Shown piece by piece: positions 1 through 8,066 of a stretch of 64,000 nt of DNA. The notes under the pieces are model-generated. The model did not search any database. It had not been told where the DNA came from and saw only the letters and a program-made list of their open reading frames with translations. A program made the translations under genes and the position numbers. Each line of letters begins with the position of its first letter. The stretch's first letter is position 1. Source of the stretch: BS750m-G69 sp964441235 (GTDB lineage Bacteria > Fidelibacterota > UBA2242); NCBI GenBank assembly GCA_964441235.1, contig CAYTUQ010000010.1:15448-79447 (forward strand), in the 5' to 3' direction.

Positions 1-358
1 TCCTGAGGATTTGATGCGTGCTCGTAAAGTTGTTAATGATATATATATAGATGAGAAAATTTATCATTACATTACCGATATTGTCTTCGCCACGCGTGAG
101 CCGAAATCCTGTAATCTGTCTGATATTGGAGACTTGATAGAATATGGTGCTTCTCCGAGAGCATCAATATATTTAGCTATGGTTGGTAAAGCAAAAGCAT
201 TTATTCAAGGGCGTGGATATGTTACACCTGAAGATATTCGTGACATCGTTTGGGATGTTCTCAGACACCGTATTATTTTGACTTTTGAGGCGGAAGCCGA
301 AGAAGTAACAACTGTAGATATTATTAAGCGGATAATTGATACGGTAGAGGTTCCATAG
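1..358 (+). CDS. MoxR-family AAA+ ATPase, C-terminal part
   Basis: The open frame runs in from the left edge (the codons before the first Met read PEDL), so this is only the C-terminal 118 or so residues. The segment starting VVNDIYIDEKIYHYITDIV followed by ATREP is the helical lid of MoxR ATPases, which also has the usual ASPRASIYL stretch. MoxR proteins are thought to act as chaperone-like ATPases that mature metal- or vWA-domain partners. The next gene is a DUF58 protein, the classic MoxR partner, which supports the call. The Walker motifs lie outside the window. It ends in TAG. Confidence 0.88.
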   Translation, partial: PEDLMRARKVVNDIYIDEKIYHYITDIVFATREPKSCNLSDIGDLIEYGASPRASIYLAMVGKAKAFIQGRGYVTPEDIRDIVWDVLRHRIILTFEAEAEEVTTVDIIKRIIDTVEVP

Positions 359-625
359 TTAAATATATTAATTACTTCACTGCAGTTAGAAGTCATTAAT
401 TGATATATTCTCACTATAAGATTATGAATGACAAAACATGGAGTTTTAGAGTAATGGAGTTTTGGAGTAATGGAGTGATTATTGATTATTTAACCCTGAT
501 ACGCTCCTTCGTCGCTACAGGGCAAGCAATAAACAATCAACAATAGACAATAGACCCTGTACGGTCCGCTTCGCTCCCTATCCAAAAGGGATCTCTTCGA
601 GACAGGGCAGGCAATAGACAATCAA
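359..625. repeat. Intergenic stretch with short word-like repeats
   Basis: No gene seen. It holds tandem copies of ATGGAGTAATGGAG-like and CAATAGACAATAGAC-like words, plus a short palindromic segment with GGGATCTCTTCGAGACAGGG. Related words recur in other gaps (10300-10355 on the other strand, 46405-46440, 43710-43790). The 3' part also carries the AGGGCAGG that may serve as a weak ribosome site for the next gene. Confidence 0.6.
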
Positions 626-1504
626 ATGATACCAAAAGAGATACTTAAAGAAGTTCGTCAGATAGAATTACGAACTCGACATCTTGTAAATGATGTTTTT
701 AGTGGTGAATATCATTCTGTTTTTAAAGGCCAGGGGATGGAGTTCGCAGAGGTACGGGAATATCAATATGGTGACGATATTAGAGCGATAGATTGGAATG
801 TTACTGCCAGGTATAACCACCCTTATGTAAAGGTTAATGATGAAGAACGTGAACTGAATGTAATGCTTGCAGTGGATGCGTCCAGGTCGGGTGCATTCGG
901 ATCACATAGAAAATTCAAATCTGAAATAGCAGCAGAGACATGTGCGCTTTTAGCTTTTTCCGCAATTAAAAATAACGATAAGGTAGGATTACTTGTTTTT
1001 ACAGACAATATTGAAAAATATATTCCACCGAGAAAAGGCAAAGGGCACGTTTTAAGAGTTATTAGAGAAATTTTATATTTCAAGCCATCCTCATATAATA
1101 CGAATATTAATATCGGTTTGGAATATTTACTAAAAGGGCTTAAACGTCGCTCCATAGTGTTTGTTGTCTCTGATTTCGAAGATGAAAATTATAATAAGCC
1201 TTTACGAGTCTTGAATCAAAAACATGATGTTATCGCTATACAGATTTTGGATAAACGTGAAAAAGAACTTCCTCCTGTAGGGCTTCTAAAGCTTCAGGAT
1301 GCTGAAAGTCTTGAAGAGGCTTGGGTGGATACTACAAATCGCAATCTCAGGCAGATGTATTCTGACCTAATTGAACAAAAGCATCAAAACTTCGTTAAAG
1401 AGGCGAAAAAAACGAATCTTGATTTAATCCAAATTGACACTTCAGAATCTTATGTAGACCCACTTGTAAGGTTCTTTAAAATGAGGGAAAAACGTTTCCG
1501 GTGA
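626..1504 (+). CDS. DUF58 domain protein (vWA-like, MoxR partner)
   Basis: 292 aa, the usual length for DUF58. The diagnostic block REYQYGDDIRAIDWNVTAR lies at residues 44-62 and is followed by a vWA-like beta strand with a DxSxS pattern at 84-88 (DASRS), suggesting metal-dependent ligand binding. It follows the MoxR ATPase and precedes a BatD-like protein, the arrangement seen in many Gram-negative genomes, where the trio is linked to envelope stress or to maturation of partner proteins. The start codon is the first ATG after the repeat-rich gap. The ribosome site is weak, so the start is a little uncertain. Confidence 0.88.
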   Translation: MIPKEILKEVRQIELRTRHLVNDVFSGEYHSVFKGQGMEFAEVREYQYGDDIRAIDWNVTARYNHPYVKVNDEERELNVMLAVDASRSGAFGSHRKFKSEIAAETCALLAFSAIKNNDKVGLLVFTDNIEKYIPPRKGKGHVLRVIREILYFKPSSYNTNINIGLEYLLKGLKRRSIVFVVSDFEDENYNKPLRVLNQKHDVIAIQILDKREKELPPVGLLKLQDAESLEEAWVDTTNRNLRQMYSDLIEQKHQNFVKEAKKTNLDLIQIDTSESYVDPLVRFFKMREKRFR

Positions 1505-1587
1505 TAAGGAAAGGTAACAATCAGAGAGTTTTGTAAAACACATAATGATACCTGATAATTATTCCAGATTTTCCCAGAGGGATTCCT

Positions 1588-2550
1588 ATGGAGCAAATTT
1601 TCACATTTAAAGTAAAATATTCTGTTTTTATAAGCTTTTTATTCTTTGTCAATTGGTGTTTAGCAGACGATATTCCTGTGACTATTAAAACAGAAGTTGA
1701 TACAACTATTGCCACAATCGGTGACAGAATACAACTTACAATTCATTTATTATTTCCGGAGGGAACTGTTTTTGAGTTTCCTCAAATAAAAAATAAACTT
1801 GGTGAATTTGAAGTAGTCGATGAATCTTTTAGTAAACCGGCAAGATATAAAAAAGGCTATAAGCGGAATTGGAATCTCATTTTAGCAATTTTTGACACTG
1901 GTAAGGTTGCTATCCCATCTCTTGAAATAAAAGCAAAATCACCCTCTGATTCTACGACAGTATTAACTTTTAAAACGGATTCCCCAATAATAAATGTAAT
2001 TTCTGTCTTGCCGCCAAACACAGTAGAGCCAAAAGATATTAAACCGCCATTTCCTTTGCGCACAGTTGTTCCCTGGGATATAATTGTTTTTGTTTTACTT
2101 ATTATTTCTATAGTAGTCAGCGGCATTCTATATTATCGAAGGTGGAAGAAACTTCACCCTCAAGTAGCATTTGATGAGAGATTTTTAGAACCGCCACACA
2201 TAATAGCATTTAATAAATTAAATCACCTGAAGAAAGAAGGTTGGTCAACTCCTGAAGAGCAAAGGAAATATTATTTCTCTCTTTCTGAAATACTAAGGGA
2301 ATATATTGAGAGGCGGTATTTTATTAGAGCACTTGAAATGTCCACATTTGAGATTATGGAAGCATTTGAAAGTATTAATATAGACGGAAACATAGCAGAG
2401 GAATTTGCACGGGTTTTTGAAGAACTGGACCTTGTAAAATTTGCTAAACAAACACCAGCAATAAATGAAGTTCCAATTATTTGGGAAAAGGTTTATAGAT
2501 GTATTGATAAAACGAAACGTGAACCTTTAGTAGATAGGAGGCTAATGTGA
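1588..2550 (+). CDS. BatD-like single-span membrane protein
   Basis: 320 aa with an N-terminal signal segment (about residues 8-25, VFISFLFFVNWCLA), an extracytoplasmic beta-rich domain (IGDRIQLTIHLLFPEG, as in BatD/oxygen-tolerance proteins), one transmembrane helix at about 155-180 ending in YYRRWKK, and a helical cytoplasmic tail with LSEILREYIERRY. The tail resembles those of BatD or DUF4381 proteins. AGAGGG precedes the ATG. The stop overlaps the start of the ABC ATPase gene by 4 nt (ATGTGA), so translation is probably coupled. The exact family is inferred from architecture and neighbours. Confidence 0.7.
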   Translation: MEQIFTFKVKYSVFISFLFFVNWCLADDIPVTIKTEVDTTIATIGDRIQLTIHLLFPEGTVFEFPQIKNKLGEFEVVDESFSKPARYKKGYKRNWNLILAIFDTGKVAIPSLEIKAKSPSDSTTVLTFKTDSPIINVISVLPPNTVEPKDIKPPFPLRTVVPWDIIVFVLLIISIVVSGILYYRRWKKLHPQVAFDERFLEPPHIIAFNKLNHLKKEGWSTPEEQRKYYFSLSEILREYIERRYFIRALEMSTFEIMEAFESINIDGNIAEEFARVFEELDLVKFAKQTPAINEVPIIWEKVYRCIDKTKREPLVDRRLM

Positions 2551-3491
2551 TTGAGGTTCGAAATCTTGTAAAAAATTATGGGGATGTCAAAGCAGTAAGA
2601 GATATTTCTTTTACTGTAAAAAGTGGTGAAATTCTCGGTTTTTTAGGACCAAATGGTGCTGGGAAAACTACTACTCTTAGGGTTATTACATCCTTTCTTT
2701 CCCCAACGAGCGGCAATGTATTTGTGGATGATTTAAACGTATTTTATAACTCGATGGAGATTCGCAGGCTAATTGGTTATTTGCCTGAACTGAATCCACT
2801 TTACCGTGAGATGAATGTATATGAGTTCATAGAATTTGTTGCCAATATGCGTAAAATTGAAAAGAGCAAATTCAAATCACGTTTAAGTGAAGTTATTGAA
2901 CTGTGTGGTTTAAAAGGCATAATTCATAAAAATATTAGTGAATTATCCAAAGGATATTGTCAACGTGTGGGATTGGCACAGGCAATTATTCATGACCCGG
3001 AAATTTTAATTCTGGATGAACCAACGACTGGATTGGACCCAAATCAGATTGCCGAAATTAGACAGCTAATCAAAAATCTTGGCAAAGAAAAGACGGTTAT
3101 TATTTCCAGTCATATTCTGCAGGAAATTCAAGCGACGGCAGACCGTATGATAATTATCAATGATGGTAGTATTGTCGCTGATGGCACTATCGAGGATTTG
3201 ATGAGTAGTTTTAAAGGAAAAACCCGTTTGACATTAGAATTAAGGAACGCAACTGAAGAGTCCATTTCTAAAATTCAGACTGTTCATAATGAAATTTCTT
3301 TGGCTGATATTAAAACGCAGGATGATACTGTTTTGGCTTCTTTAGAATATCCCAATTCGCTGGATCCAAGGCAGGATATCTTCAATTTCGCTTTAGAGAA
3401 CAAGTGGACAATTCTGGAAATGAGTCGTCATAAAACCAGTTTGGAGGATGTATTCCGCAATCTAACAATCGAAGGAGGAGCTGATGCGTAG
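2547..3491 (+). CDS. ABC transporter ATP-binding protein (GldA/NosF-like)
   Basis: 314 aa. Walker A GPNGAGKTT at 34-42, signature LSKGY at 133-137 (the usual LSGGQ is changed), Walker B ILILDEP at 153-159, and a C-terminal domain after about residue 215 typical of ABC-2 exporter ATPases. The start is GTG at 2547, inside the previous stop, with AGGAGG just upstream. It energises the permease encoded next. With the GldG-like protein downstream it forms the GldA-F-G type complex, known for gliding motility in Bacteroidota but widespread in non-gliders with unknown cargo. Confidence 0.9.
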   Translation: MIEVRNLVKNYGDVKAVRDISFTVKSGEILGFLGPNGAGKTTTLRVITSFLSPTSGNVFVDDLNVFYNSMEIRRLIGYLPELNPLYREMNVYEFIEFVANMRKIEKSKFKSRLSEVIELCGLKGIIHKNISELSKGYCQRVGLAQAIIHDPEILILDEPTTGLDPNQIAEIRQLIKNLGKEKTVIISSHILQEIQATADRMIIINDGSIVADGTIEDLMSSFKGKTRLTLELRNATEESISKIQTVHNEISLADIKTQDDTVLASLEYPNSLDPRQDIFNFALENKWTILEMSRHKTSLEDVFRNLTIEGGADA

Positions 3492-4200
3492 CAATGTTTC
3501 TATTCTATATCGAAAAGAAGTATCATCATTTTTCAATAGCCCTGTTGCCTATATTACACTAATTGGGTTTTTGATAATAAATTCCTGGTTTTTTACGAGT
3601 ACGTTTTTCCTTATTAATGAATCTGACCTGAGAACTCTGTTTTCCCTTATTCCGATTATTTATCTCTTTTTCATTCCGGCAATCACAATGGGACTTATCA
3701 CACGAGAACTAAACAGTGATACAATGGAGTTTCTAACAACTATGCCGGTTTCCGATTCTGAAATTATTATTGGGAAGTTTTTAGCAGCGCTGACTTTAAT
3801 TGGAACAGCTTTACTGTTTACTTTAGTTCATTTTTTCTCACTTTTAATAGTGGGAAATAATATTGATATAGGAGCTATTATTTCCGGATATTTAGGTTTA
3901 TTGATCGTTGGAGCTGCTTATGCTGCAGTTGGTACATTTAGCAGTACTATTACAAAGAACCAAATTGTCGCATTTATTGTATGTTTTGTAATTATCTTTA
4001 TATTTTTCATTTTAGACAAGATTCTTATTTTTGTACCCGGATTTCTAAGTTCAATTTTTCAATATTTGAGTATCGATTACCACTTGGCTAATATTTCGCG
4101 TGGTGTAATTGATTCACGGAATATCATATATTTAGGATCAATTATCGCCTTATTTCTTCTCTTAAGTGTTAGAACTCTGGAAATGAGAAGGTGGAGGTAA
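3484..4200 (+). CDS. ABC-2 type permease (GldF-like)
   Basis: 238 aa with six predicted membrane helices (around 19-38, 55-78, 99-122, 132-152, 160-180, 212-228). The motif RELNSDTMEFLTTMPVSDSE is typical of ABC-2 permeases that work with GldA-like ATPases. It overlaps the ATPase gene by 8 nt and is preceded by GGAGGAG. It would form the channel of the exporter. No substrate can be deduced. Confidence 0.88.
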   Translation: MRSNVSILYRKEVSSFFNSPVAYITLIGFLIINSWFFTSTFFLINESDLRTLFSLIPIIYLFFIPAITMGLITRELNSDTMEFLTTMPVSDSEIIIGKFLAALTLIGTALLFTLVHFFSLLIVGNNIDIGAIISGYLGLLIVGAAYAAVGTFSSTITKNQIVAFIVCFVIIFIFFILDKILIFVPGFLSSIFQYLSIDYHLANISRGVIDSRNIIYLGSIIALFLLLSVRTLEMRRWR

Positions 4201-4203
4201 ACG

Positions 4204-5757
4204 ATGTTGAATATATCTAATAAAAAACAATTTACTTTATACATAGTACTAATTGCTGCGATAATTGTTATTTTCAACCTGGTATCACGGTCGCTGTTTT
4301 TTCGTGTTGATCTTACTGATAATAAAATGTATTCATTATCAAATTCCAGTAAATCTGTGATAGAGAAATTAGATGATCGTATGGTTGCAAAGGTGTTTTT
4401 TTCAAAGGATTTACCGGGTAAGTATGCGAATTCACGACGCTATTTACAAGACCTTTTGCAAGAATATCAGGCTTATTCTAAAGGAGAATTCCATTTCGAA
4501 TTTATAAATCCTGATGATAATCAGGAGGCGCAAAATGAAGCACACGGTTACGGAATTCCTCCGGTACAGCTGCAGGTTGTAGAAAATGATAAGTTAGAAA
4601 TAAAAAATGTTTACATGGGTTTAGTTTTTCTATATAATGACAAGAAAGAAGCCCTTCCGGTTATCCAGACAACAGAAGGTTTGGAATATAACCTTACTGC
4701 TGCTATTAAAAAGATTACTGAAACAGATTTGAAAAAGGTAGGAATTATATCCCCTGAAACTAAGGAAGTATCCACAAGAAAATTACAGCAACTTTTAGAG
4801 CAGACATATAACATACAGACCGTTTCGCTAAATAGTGAAATTCCTGTGGAAGTGAATACAATTTTAATGAATGGTGTGGAAGATTCACTTAGCATGGATG
4901 AACTTTACAATCTGGATCAGTTCCTTATGCGCGGCGGAAAGTTATTTATTGGTCAAGGACGTTTGAAAACGAATTTACAGCAGGGTTTTGCAACGGAAAT
5001 ACATAGCAATATGTATGATTTTTTGGAACACTACGGTTTTCATATTGGAAAGGACCTTCTTCTTGATCGTAAATGTGGTCAGATTCGAGTTCAGCAGAGG
5101 CACGGTTTTTTCAGTTTTGCTAATGCAATTGAATATCCTCTATTTCCATTAATCCACAAATTCAGTAAAGAAAATATAATTGTTAAAAATATAGAGGAAG
5201 TACAAGCCTTCTTTGTCAATGAAGTTTCTCCTATTGATTCGACAGCCAATTTTACTTCCTTAATGAGAACATCGGATAAAACAGGTTCTATTTCAGGTCC
5301 TTACTATAACATTTATCCGATAAGAAATCCACAAATGAAAATGTTTCCACTAAAAAGTAAAACAATTACTGCAATGGTTGAAGGAAATATGAAAAGCTAC
5401 TTTGCCGGTAATTCTGAATATAATCAAAAGGCGAACTTCCTTAGTCAAGTTGAGGATGTACAGATTTTACTTATCACTGATAACGAGTTTTTCAATGATT
5501 ACCGTGCTGCTAGTATTCCTGAGAATACGGATTTTATCTTAAATGGCATTGACTACCTTTCCGGGGACAGAGAGCTATTGGAAATACGTTCTCGTGGTGT
5601 TACTGCTCGCCCATTAGATCAGCTGTCTGATGGTACGCGCCGCTTCTGGAAGTGGTTAAATATTCTTTTACCGGCACTATTGGTAGTTTTGTTAGGTTTG
5701 TATCGTTGGAAACGTAATTCAGACAAACGTAAACTCCTGGAGGAAATCTATGGCTAA
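4204..5757 (+). CDS. GldG-family ABC transporter auxiliary protein
   Basis: 517 aa with one N-terminal helix (about 13-32) and one C-terminal helix (about 488-505) bracketing a large extracytoplasmic domain. The sequence after the first helix (RVDLTDNKMYSLSNSSK) and the later YNLTAAIKKIT are characteristic of GldG proteins. It lies 3 nt after the permease gene. GldG proteins anchor the ABC-2 exporter to the cell envelope, and their enzymatic role is unknown. Confidence 0.88.
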   Translation: MLNISNKKQFTLYIVLIAAIIVIFNLVSRSLFFRVDLTDNKMYSLSNSSKSVIEKLDDRMVAKVFFSKDLPGKYANSRRYLQDLLQEYQAYSKGEFHFEFINPDDNQEAQNEAHGYGIPPVQLQVVENDKLEIKNVYMGLVFLYNDKKEALPVIQTTEGLEYNLTAAIKKITETDLKKVGIISPETKEVSTRKLQQLLEQTYNIQTVSLNSEIPVEVNTILMNGVEDSLSMDELYNLDQFLMRGGKLFIGQGRLKTNLQQGFATEIHSNMYDFLEHYGFHIGKDLLLDRKCGQIRVQQRHGFFSFANAIEYPLFPLIHKFSKENIIVKNIEEVQAFFVNEVSPIDSTANFTSLMRTSDKTGSISGPYYNIYPIRNPQMKMFPLKSKTITAMVEGNMKSYFAGNSEYNQKANFLSQVEDVQILLITDNEFFNDYRAASIPENTDFILNGIDYLSGDRELLEIRSRGVTARPLDQLSDGTRRFWKWLNILLPALLVVLLGLYRWKRNSDKRKLLEEIYG

Positions 5758-6268
5758 GAAAAAAAGTTCATGGGGAATATATGTAGCTGTTTTAGCAGTG
5801 GCAATTTTGCTTTTATTAATTGTTAGAATTAAAGAAAATAAATATGAACAGAAAGTAACTGATATTTTCAAAGTAGATGTAGAAAATGTCAATGCATTTA
5901 CAATTACAAAGGGAGAGGTATCTGTAACCCTGATGTTTGCAGACACTACATGGATATTTGCTGAACCTGATACAGGAAAAGTCAAACAGTATAAAATTAA
6001 CAATTTTCTTAATAATGTTGTAAAATGTAAAAAAACGGGCTTTGCAACAGACAAAGCTGAAAAATACGGTCAATACAATATTACCGATGAATTGGGTACA
6101 ACTGTCGAATTGAAAAAAGGTGAAACAGTACTTGCATCCGTAATAGTAGGAAAGTCAAAAGCAAGTTGGGCGCAGGATTATATAAGATATCCGAATAATC
6201 CTAAAGTCTATATAACTCAGAAAAAATTGCTTAACTATTTAAGTGAGAAGGCATCATTTTGGAGGTAG
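5750..6268 (+). CDS. DUF4340 domain protein (short form)
   Basis: 172 aa, starting with a membrane helix (residues 8-25) and followed by the DUF4340 beta-rich repeat (FAEPDTGKVKQYKINNFLNNV). DUF4340 genes usually follow gldG, as here (8-nt overlap), and are thought to be envelope parts of the same exporter. Many homologues have two or more such repeats and exceed 300 aa. This one has about one unit and ends cleanly in TAG before a terminator-like hairpin, so it may be a natural short form. Confidence 0.8.
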   Translation: MAKKKSSWGIYVAVLAVAILLLLIVRIKENKYEQKVTDIFKVDVENVNAFTITKGEVSVTLMFADTTWIFAEPDTGKVKQYKINNFLNNVVKCKKTGFATDKAEKYGQYNITDELGTTVELKKGETVLASVIVGKSKASWAQDYIRYPNNPKVYITQKKLLNYLSEKASFWR

Positions 6269-6274
6269 CAAATT

Positions 6275-6334
6275 CGTTTAGCCCTTCGGGCACGTCAGGG
6301 ATGTCTTTTTGAGAGAAACGGGTTTGAATCGTAG
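6275..6334 (+). repeat. Dispersed hairpin repeat family A, copy 1
   Basis: Contains GCCCTTCGGGC followed by TCAGGGATGTCTTTTTGAGA and GAAACGGGTTTGA. The same string with few changes recurs at 6483-6547 and, inverted, at 63198-63253. The unit folds into an outer stem with two inner hairpins. This copy has a damaged left arm (ATTCGTTTA instead of ACCCGTTTA). Confidence 0.75.
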
Positions 6335-6335
6335 C

Positions 6336-6363
6336 TGCGAACTGTCTAGTTCGCATTTTATAT
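6336..6363 (+). terminator. Probable Rho-independent terminator of the MoxR-Gld operon
   Basis: TGCGAACT at 6336-6343 pairs with AGTTCGCA at 6348-6355 across a GTCT loop, followed by TTTTATAT. It lies 68 nt after the DUF4340 stop. Confidence 0.6.
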
Positions 6364-6410
6364 ATAGATGCTATTAATTAATTTTGTCTAACAAAACTGT
6401 TAATTATGCG

Positions 6411-6448
6411 AAAAAAACCTGTTTTCGCGATAGCCAAACAGGTTTTTT
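6411..6448 (+). terminator. Strong terminator-like hairpin
   Basis: AAAAAACCTGTTT (6412-6424) pairs with AAACAGGTTTTTT (6436-6448), giving a GC-poor but long stem with T and A runs on both sides. It could end transcription in either direction. Confidence 0.65.
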
Positions 6449-6482
6449 ATAACAACAAATGATTAGTTTTATGACCGGGACA

Positions 6483-6547
6483 AAACCCGTTTAGCCCTTC
6501 GGGCGCGTCAGGGACGTCTCTTTGAGAGAAACGGGTTTGAGTCGTAG
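6483..6547 (+). repeat. Dispersed hairpin repeat family A, copy 2
   Basis: Best-preserved copy. The outer arms AAACCCGTTT (6483-6492) and AAACGGGTTT (6530-6539) enclose GCCCTTCGGGC and TCTCTTTGAGAGA hairpins. The copy extends into GAGTCGTAG, shared with copy 1 (GAATCGTAG). The stretch 6548-6808 between this repeat and the next gene holds no gene that I can support. Confidence 0.8.
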
Positions 6548-6808
6548 ATTATGATATATTCTAACTCAATATTGTGCTCACTCCTATTATTTATTGTGTA
6601 CGTTTTTACAGACAACAAACCAATTCCCGCCTGAACAACGTGAAGTGCACGCGAACAATATTTGCAATTTGAACACAATCTATTAGCCAACAAAGATTTG
6701 ATAGAGTATAAGTAGTTTTATATCTGATTAAATTGTGCGCTTAAATAAAAAGACTACTTGCAATAGTTATTTATTATTCATAACTAATAACAAACATAAG
6801 GAGGAACA

Positions 6809-7375
6809 ATGAAAATACTTCGACACATTGGCTCGCTGGCTTTCGTGCTCGGGCTCTTCACTGCGTTATTCGTCGGCATACCCTGGTACGTGATCATTGC
6901 CGAGGATCCGGTCATGCCCTGGTGGCTCAAGACTGCAGTTTTTTGCCTTTTGGGTGGTATCCTCGTGGTTCTGCTAACAGTGGCTCTCGAACAATGGAAA
7001 AAAAGGAAACCAAAAGAGAAGCTTCCCCTAACTGAGTCTGCCCACCGGATTTTGCTGATGAATTCCACAGAAATACCTGACCAGGAGATCACGGAGATTC
7101 TTGGTCTAGTCCAGGGTCATACTGTATTTGCTATCTGGCTTGGAAAAGATCTATCCGCCTTAGTCAGATTGATCCTCGGAGGCGAACTGATTGAATATAC
7201 GGAGATGATGAGAAGAGCTCGGACAGTAGCTGCTAACAGGATGATCGGCCAGGCTGCAGAGATGGGCGCGGACGCAATAATCAATGTTCGCTATATGACT
7301 ACCAGTGTTGTTGCGAGTGCGGCTGAACTTCTGGCTTACGGCACAGCTGTCAAACTCAGTCACATTGCTGCCTGA
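6809..7375 (+). CDS. YbjQ/UPF0145-domain membrane protein
   Basis: 188 aa. Two membrane helices (about 8-30 and 38-62) precede a basic linker and a UPF0145 (YbjQ) domain from about residue 78, recognisable by GHTVFAIWLGKD, the AxEMGADAIINVRYMTT-like segment and the closing YGTAVKL. YbjQ domains form pentamers and are often called heavy-metal-binding, with function unproven. The membrane extension is an addition to the stand-alone E. coli form. The gene is visibly more GC-rich than its surroundings, suggesting transfer. AAGGAGG sits 6 nt before the ATG. Confidence 0.78.
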   Translation: MKILRHIGSLAFVLGLFTALFVGIPWYVIIAEDPVMPWWLKTAVFCLLGGILVVLLTVALEQWKKRKPKEKLPLTESAHRILLMNSTEIPDQEITEILGLVQGHTVFAIWLGKDLSALVRLILGGELIEYTEMMRRARTVAANRMIGQAAEMGADAIINVRYMTTSVVASAAELLAYGTAVKLSHIAA

Positions 7376-7558
7376 AACCATTCAATACATCAGCTTACCA
7401 TCAAAGGCGGTGTAAAAGAAAATGGAAGCGCTGCCCTGAAAGAGACGATGATTTAAAATTCGATTGATCTGCTTACACGACTGAAACCGGGTTTATTTTT
7501 AATAGATATTTTTATCTTGCCTCTTTCCGGTATTCTGTAATTAACCTCGTATATCTAT
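7376..7558. other. Gap with no supported gene
   Basis: Nothing recognised. The first 70 bases keep the higher GC of the preceding gene, so the transferred segment probably ends near 7450. Confidence 0.4.
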
Positions 7559-7957
7559 TTACTTTGAGATGCAATCACCAATTATTTCCCACATTTTTAA
7601 TGCATCTTTTGACGAATTATGTGTCCGAATGATCGGTTTTCTTAATATTTTATGAGCAAGAAGGTACATTACGCTTCCGATATACTGTCTTATAAAGTCA
7701 TCTTCAACTTTGACATTATCTGGTGTCCAATAATTTAATTCTTCTTCAAAATGAAAATCAGAATGTGCGATACAGTTTTCATTGTCATAAACAACTATTG
7801 CTAATCTTGAATCCGGAAATCTTGACAATGGATATTTATCAACACGGAAATAGAAACTATATGGTTGTTGCTTCAATTTATTCAGTTTTCCATTATCCAA
7901 CGAGGAATATTCAATATCTTTAATGCTCATTCTTGTAAACCCGCGCAAATCTATCAT
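7559..7957 (-). CDS. Retron-associated small protein, GNAT-like C-terminus
   Basis: 132 aa, the last gene of the retron operon. The order beta-strand (RLAIVVYDNENCIA), a helix around VEDDFIRQYIGSVMYLLAHK, then IIRTHNSSKDALKMWEIIGD resembles the second half of GNAT acetyltransferases, whose last helix often reads N..S..A..lWe..G. No convincing acetyl-CoA loop (Q/RxxGxG/A) is visible, so it may be a divergent or inactive GNAT or another fold. AAGGATTAG precedes the ATG. Position after the RT suggests an effector or accessory role (inference). Confidence 0.55.
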   Translation of the reverse strand: MIDLRGFTRMSIKDIEYSSLDNGKLNKLKQQPYSFYFRVDKYPLSRFPDSRLAIVVYDNENCIAHSDFHFEEELNYWTPDNVKVEDDFIRQYIGSVMYLLAHKILRKPIIRTHNSSKDALKMWEIIGDCISK

Positions 7958-8066
7958 TTACTAATCCTTTCTTGACTAAATAAATGAGAATTTTATAAGT
8001 TGTTGATTCAACTACATCTATATTTTTCTTTAAAACAAATTCATAAGAAAAGCCTCTCTTAGGCAT
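7920..8066 (-). CDS. 48-residue winged-helix-like small ORF overlapping the RT stop
   Basis: The ATG lies inside the last codons of the RT gene (overlap ATGCCTAA), so translation could be coupled. The product begins MPKRGFSYEF and contains STTYKILIYLVKKGLV, which looks like the recognition-helix region of a winged helix. Its stop falls 37 nt inside the start of the next ORF. It is too short for a normal ORF screen. It could instead be an out-of-frame remnant of a longer protein once joined to the next ORF. Confidence 0.4.
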   Translation of the reverse strand: MPKRGFSYEFVLKKNIDVVESTTYKILIYLVKKGLVNDRFARVYKNEH

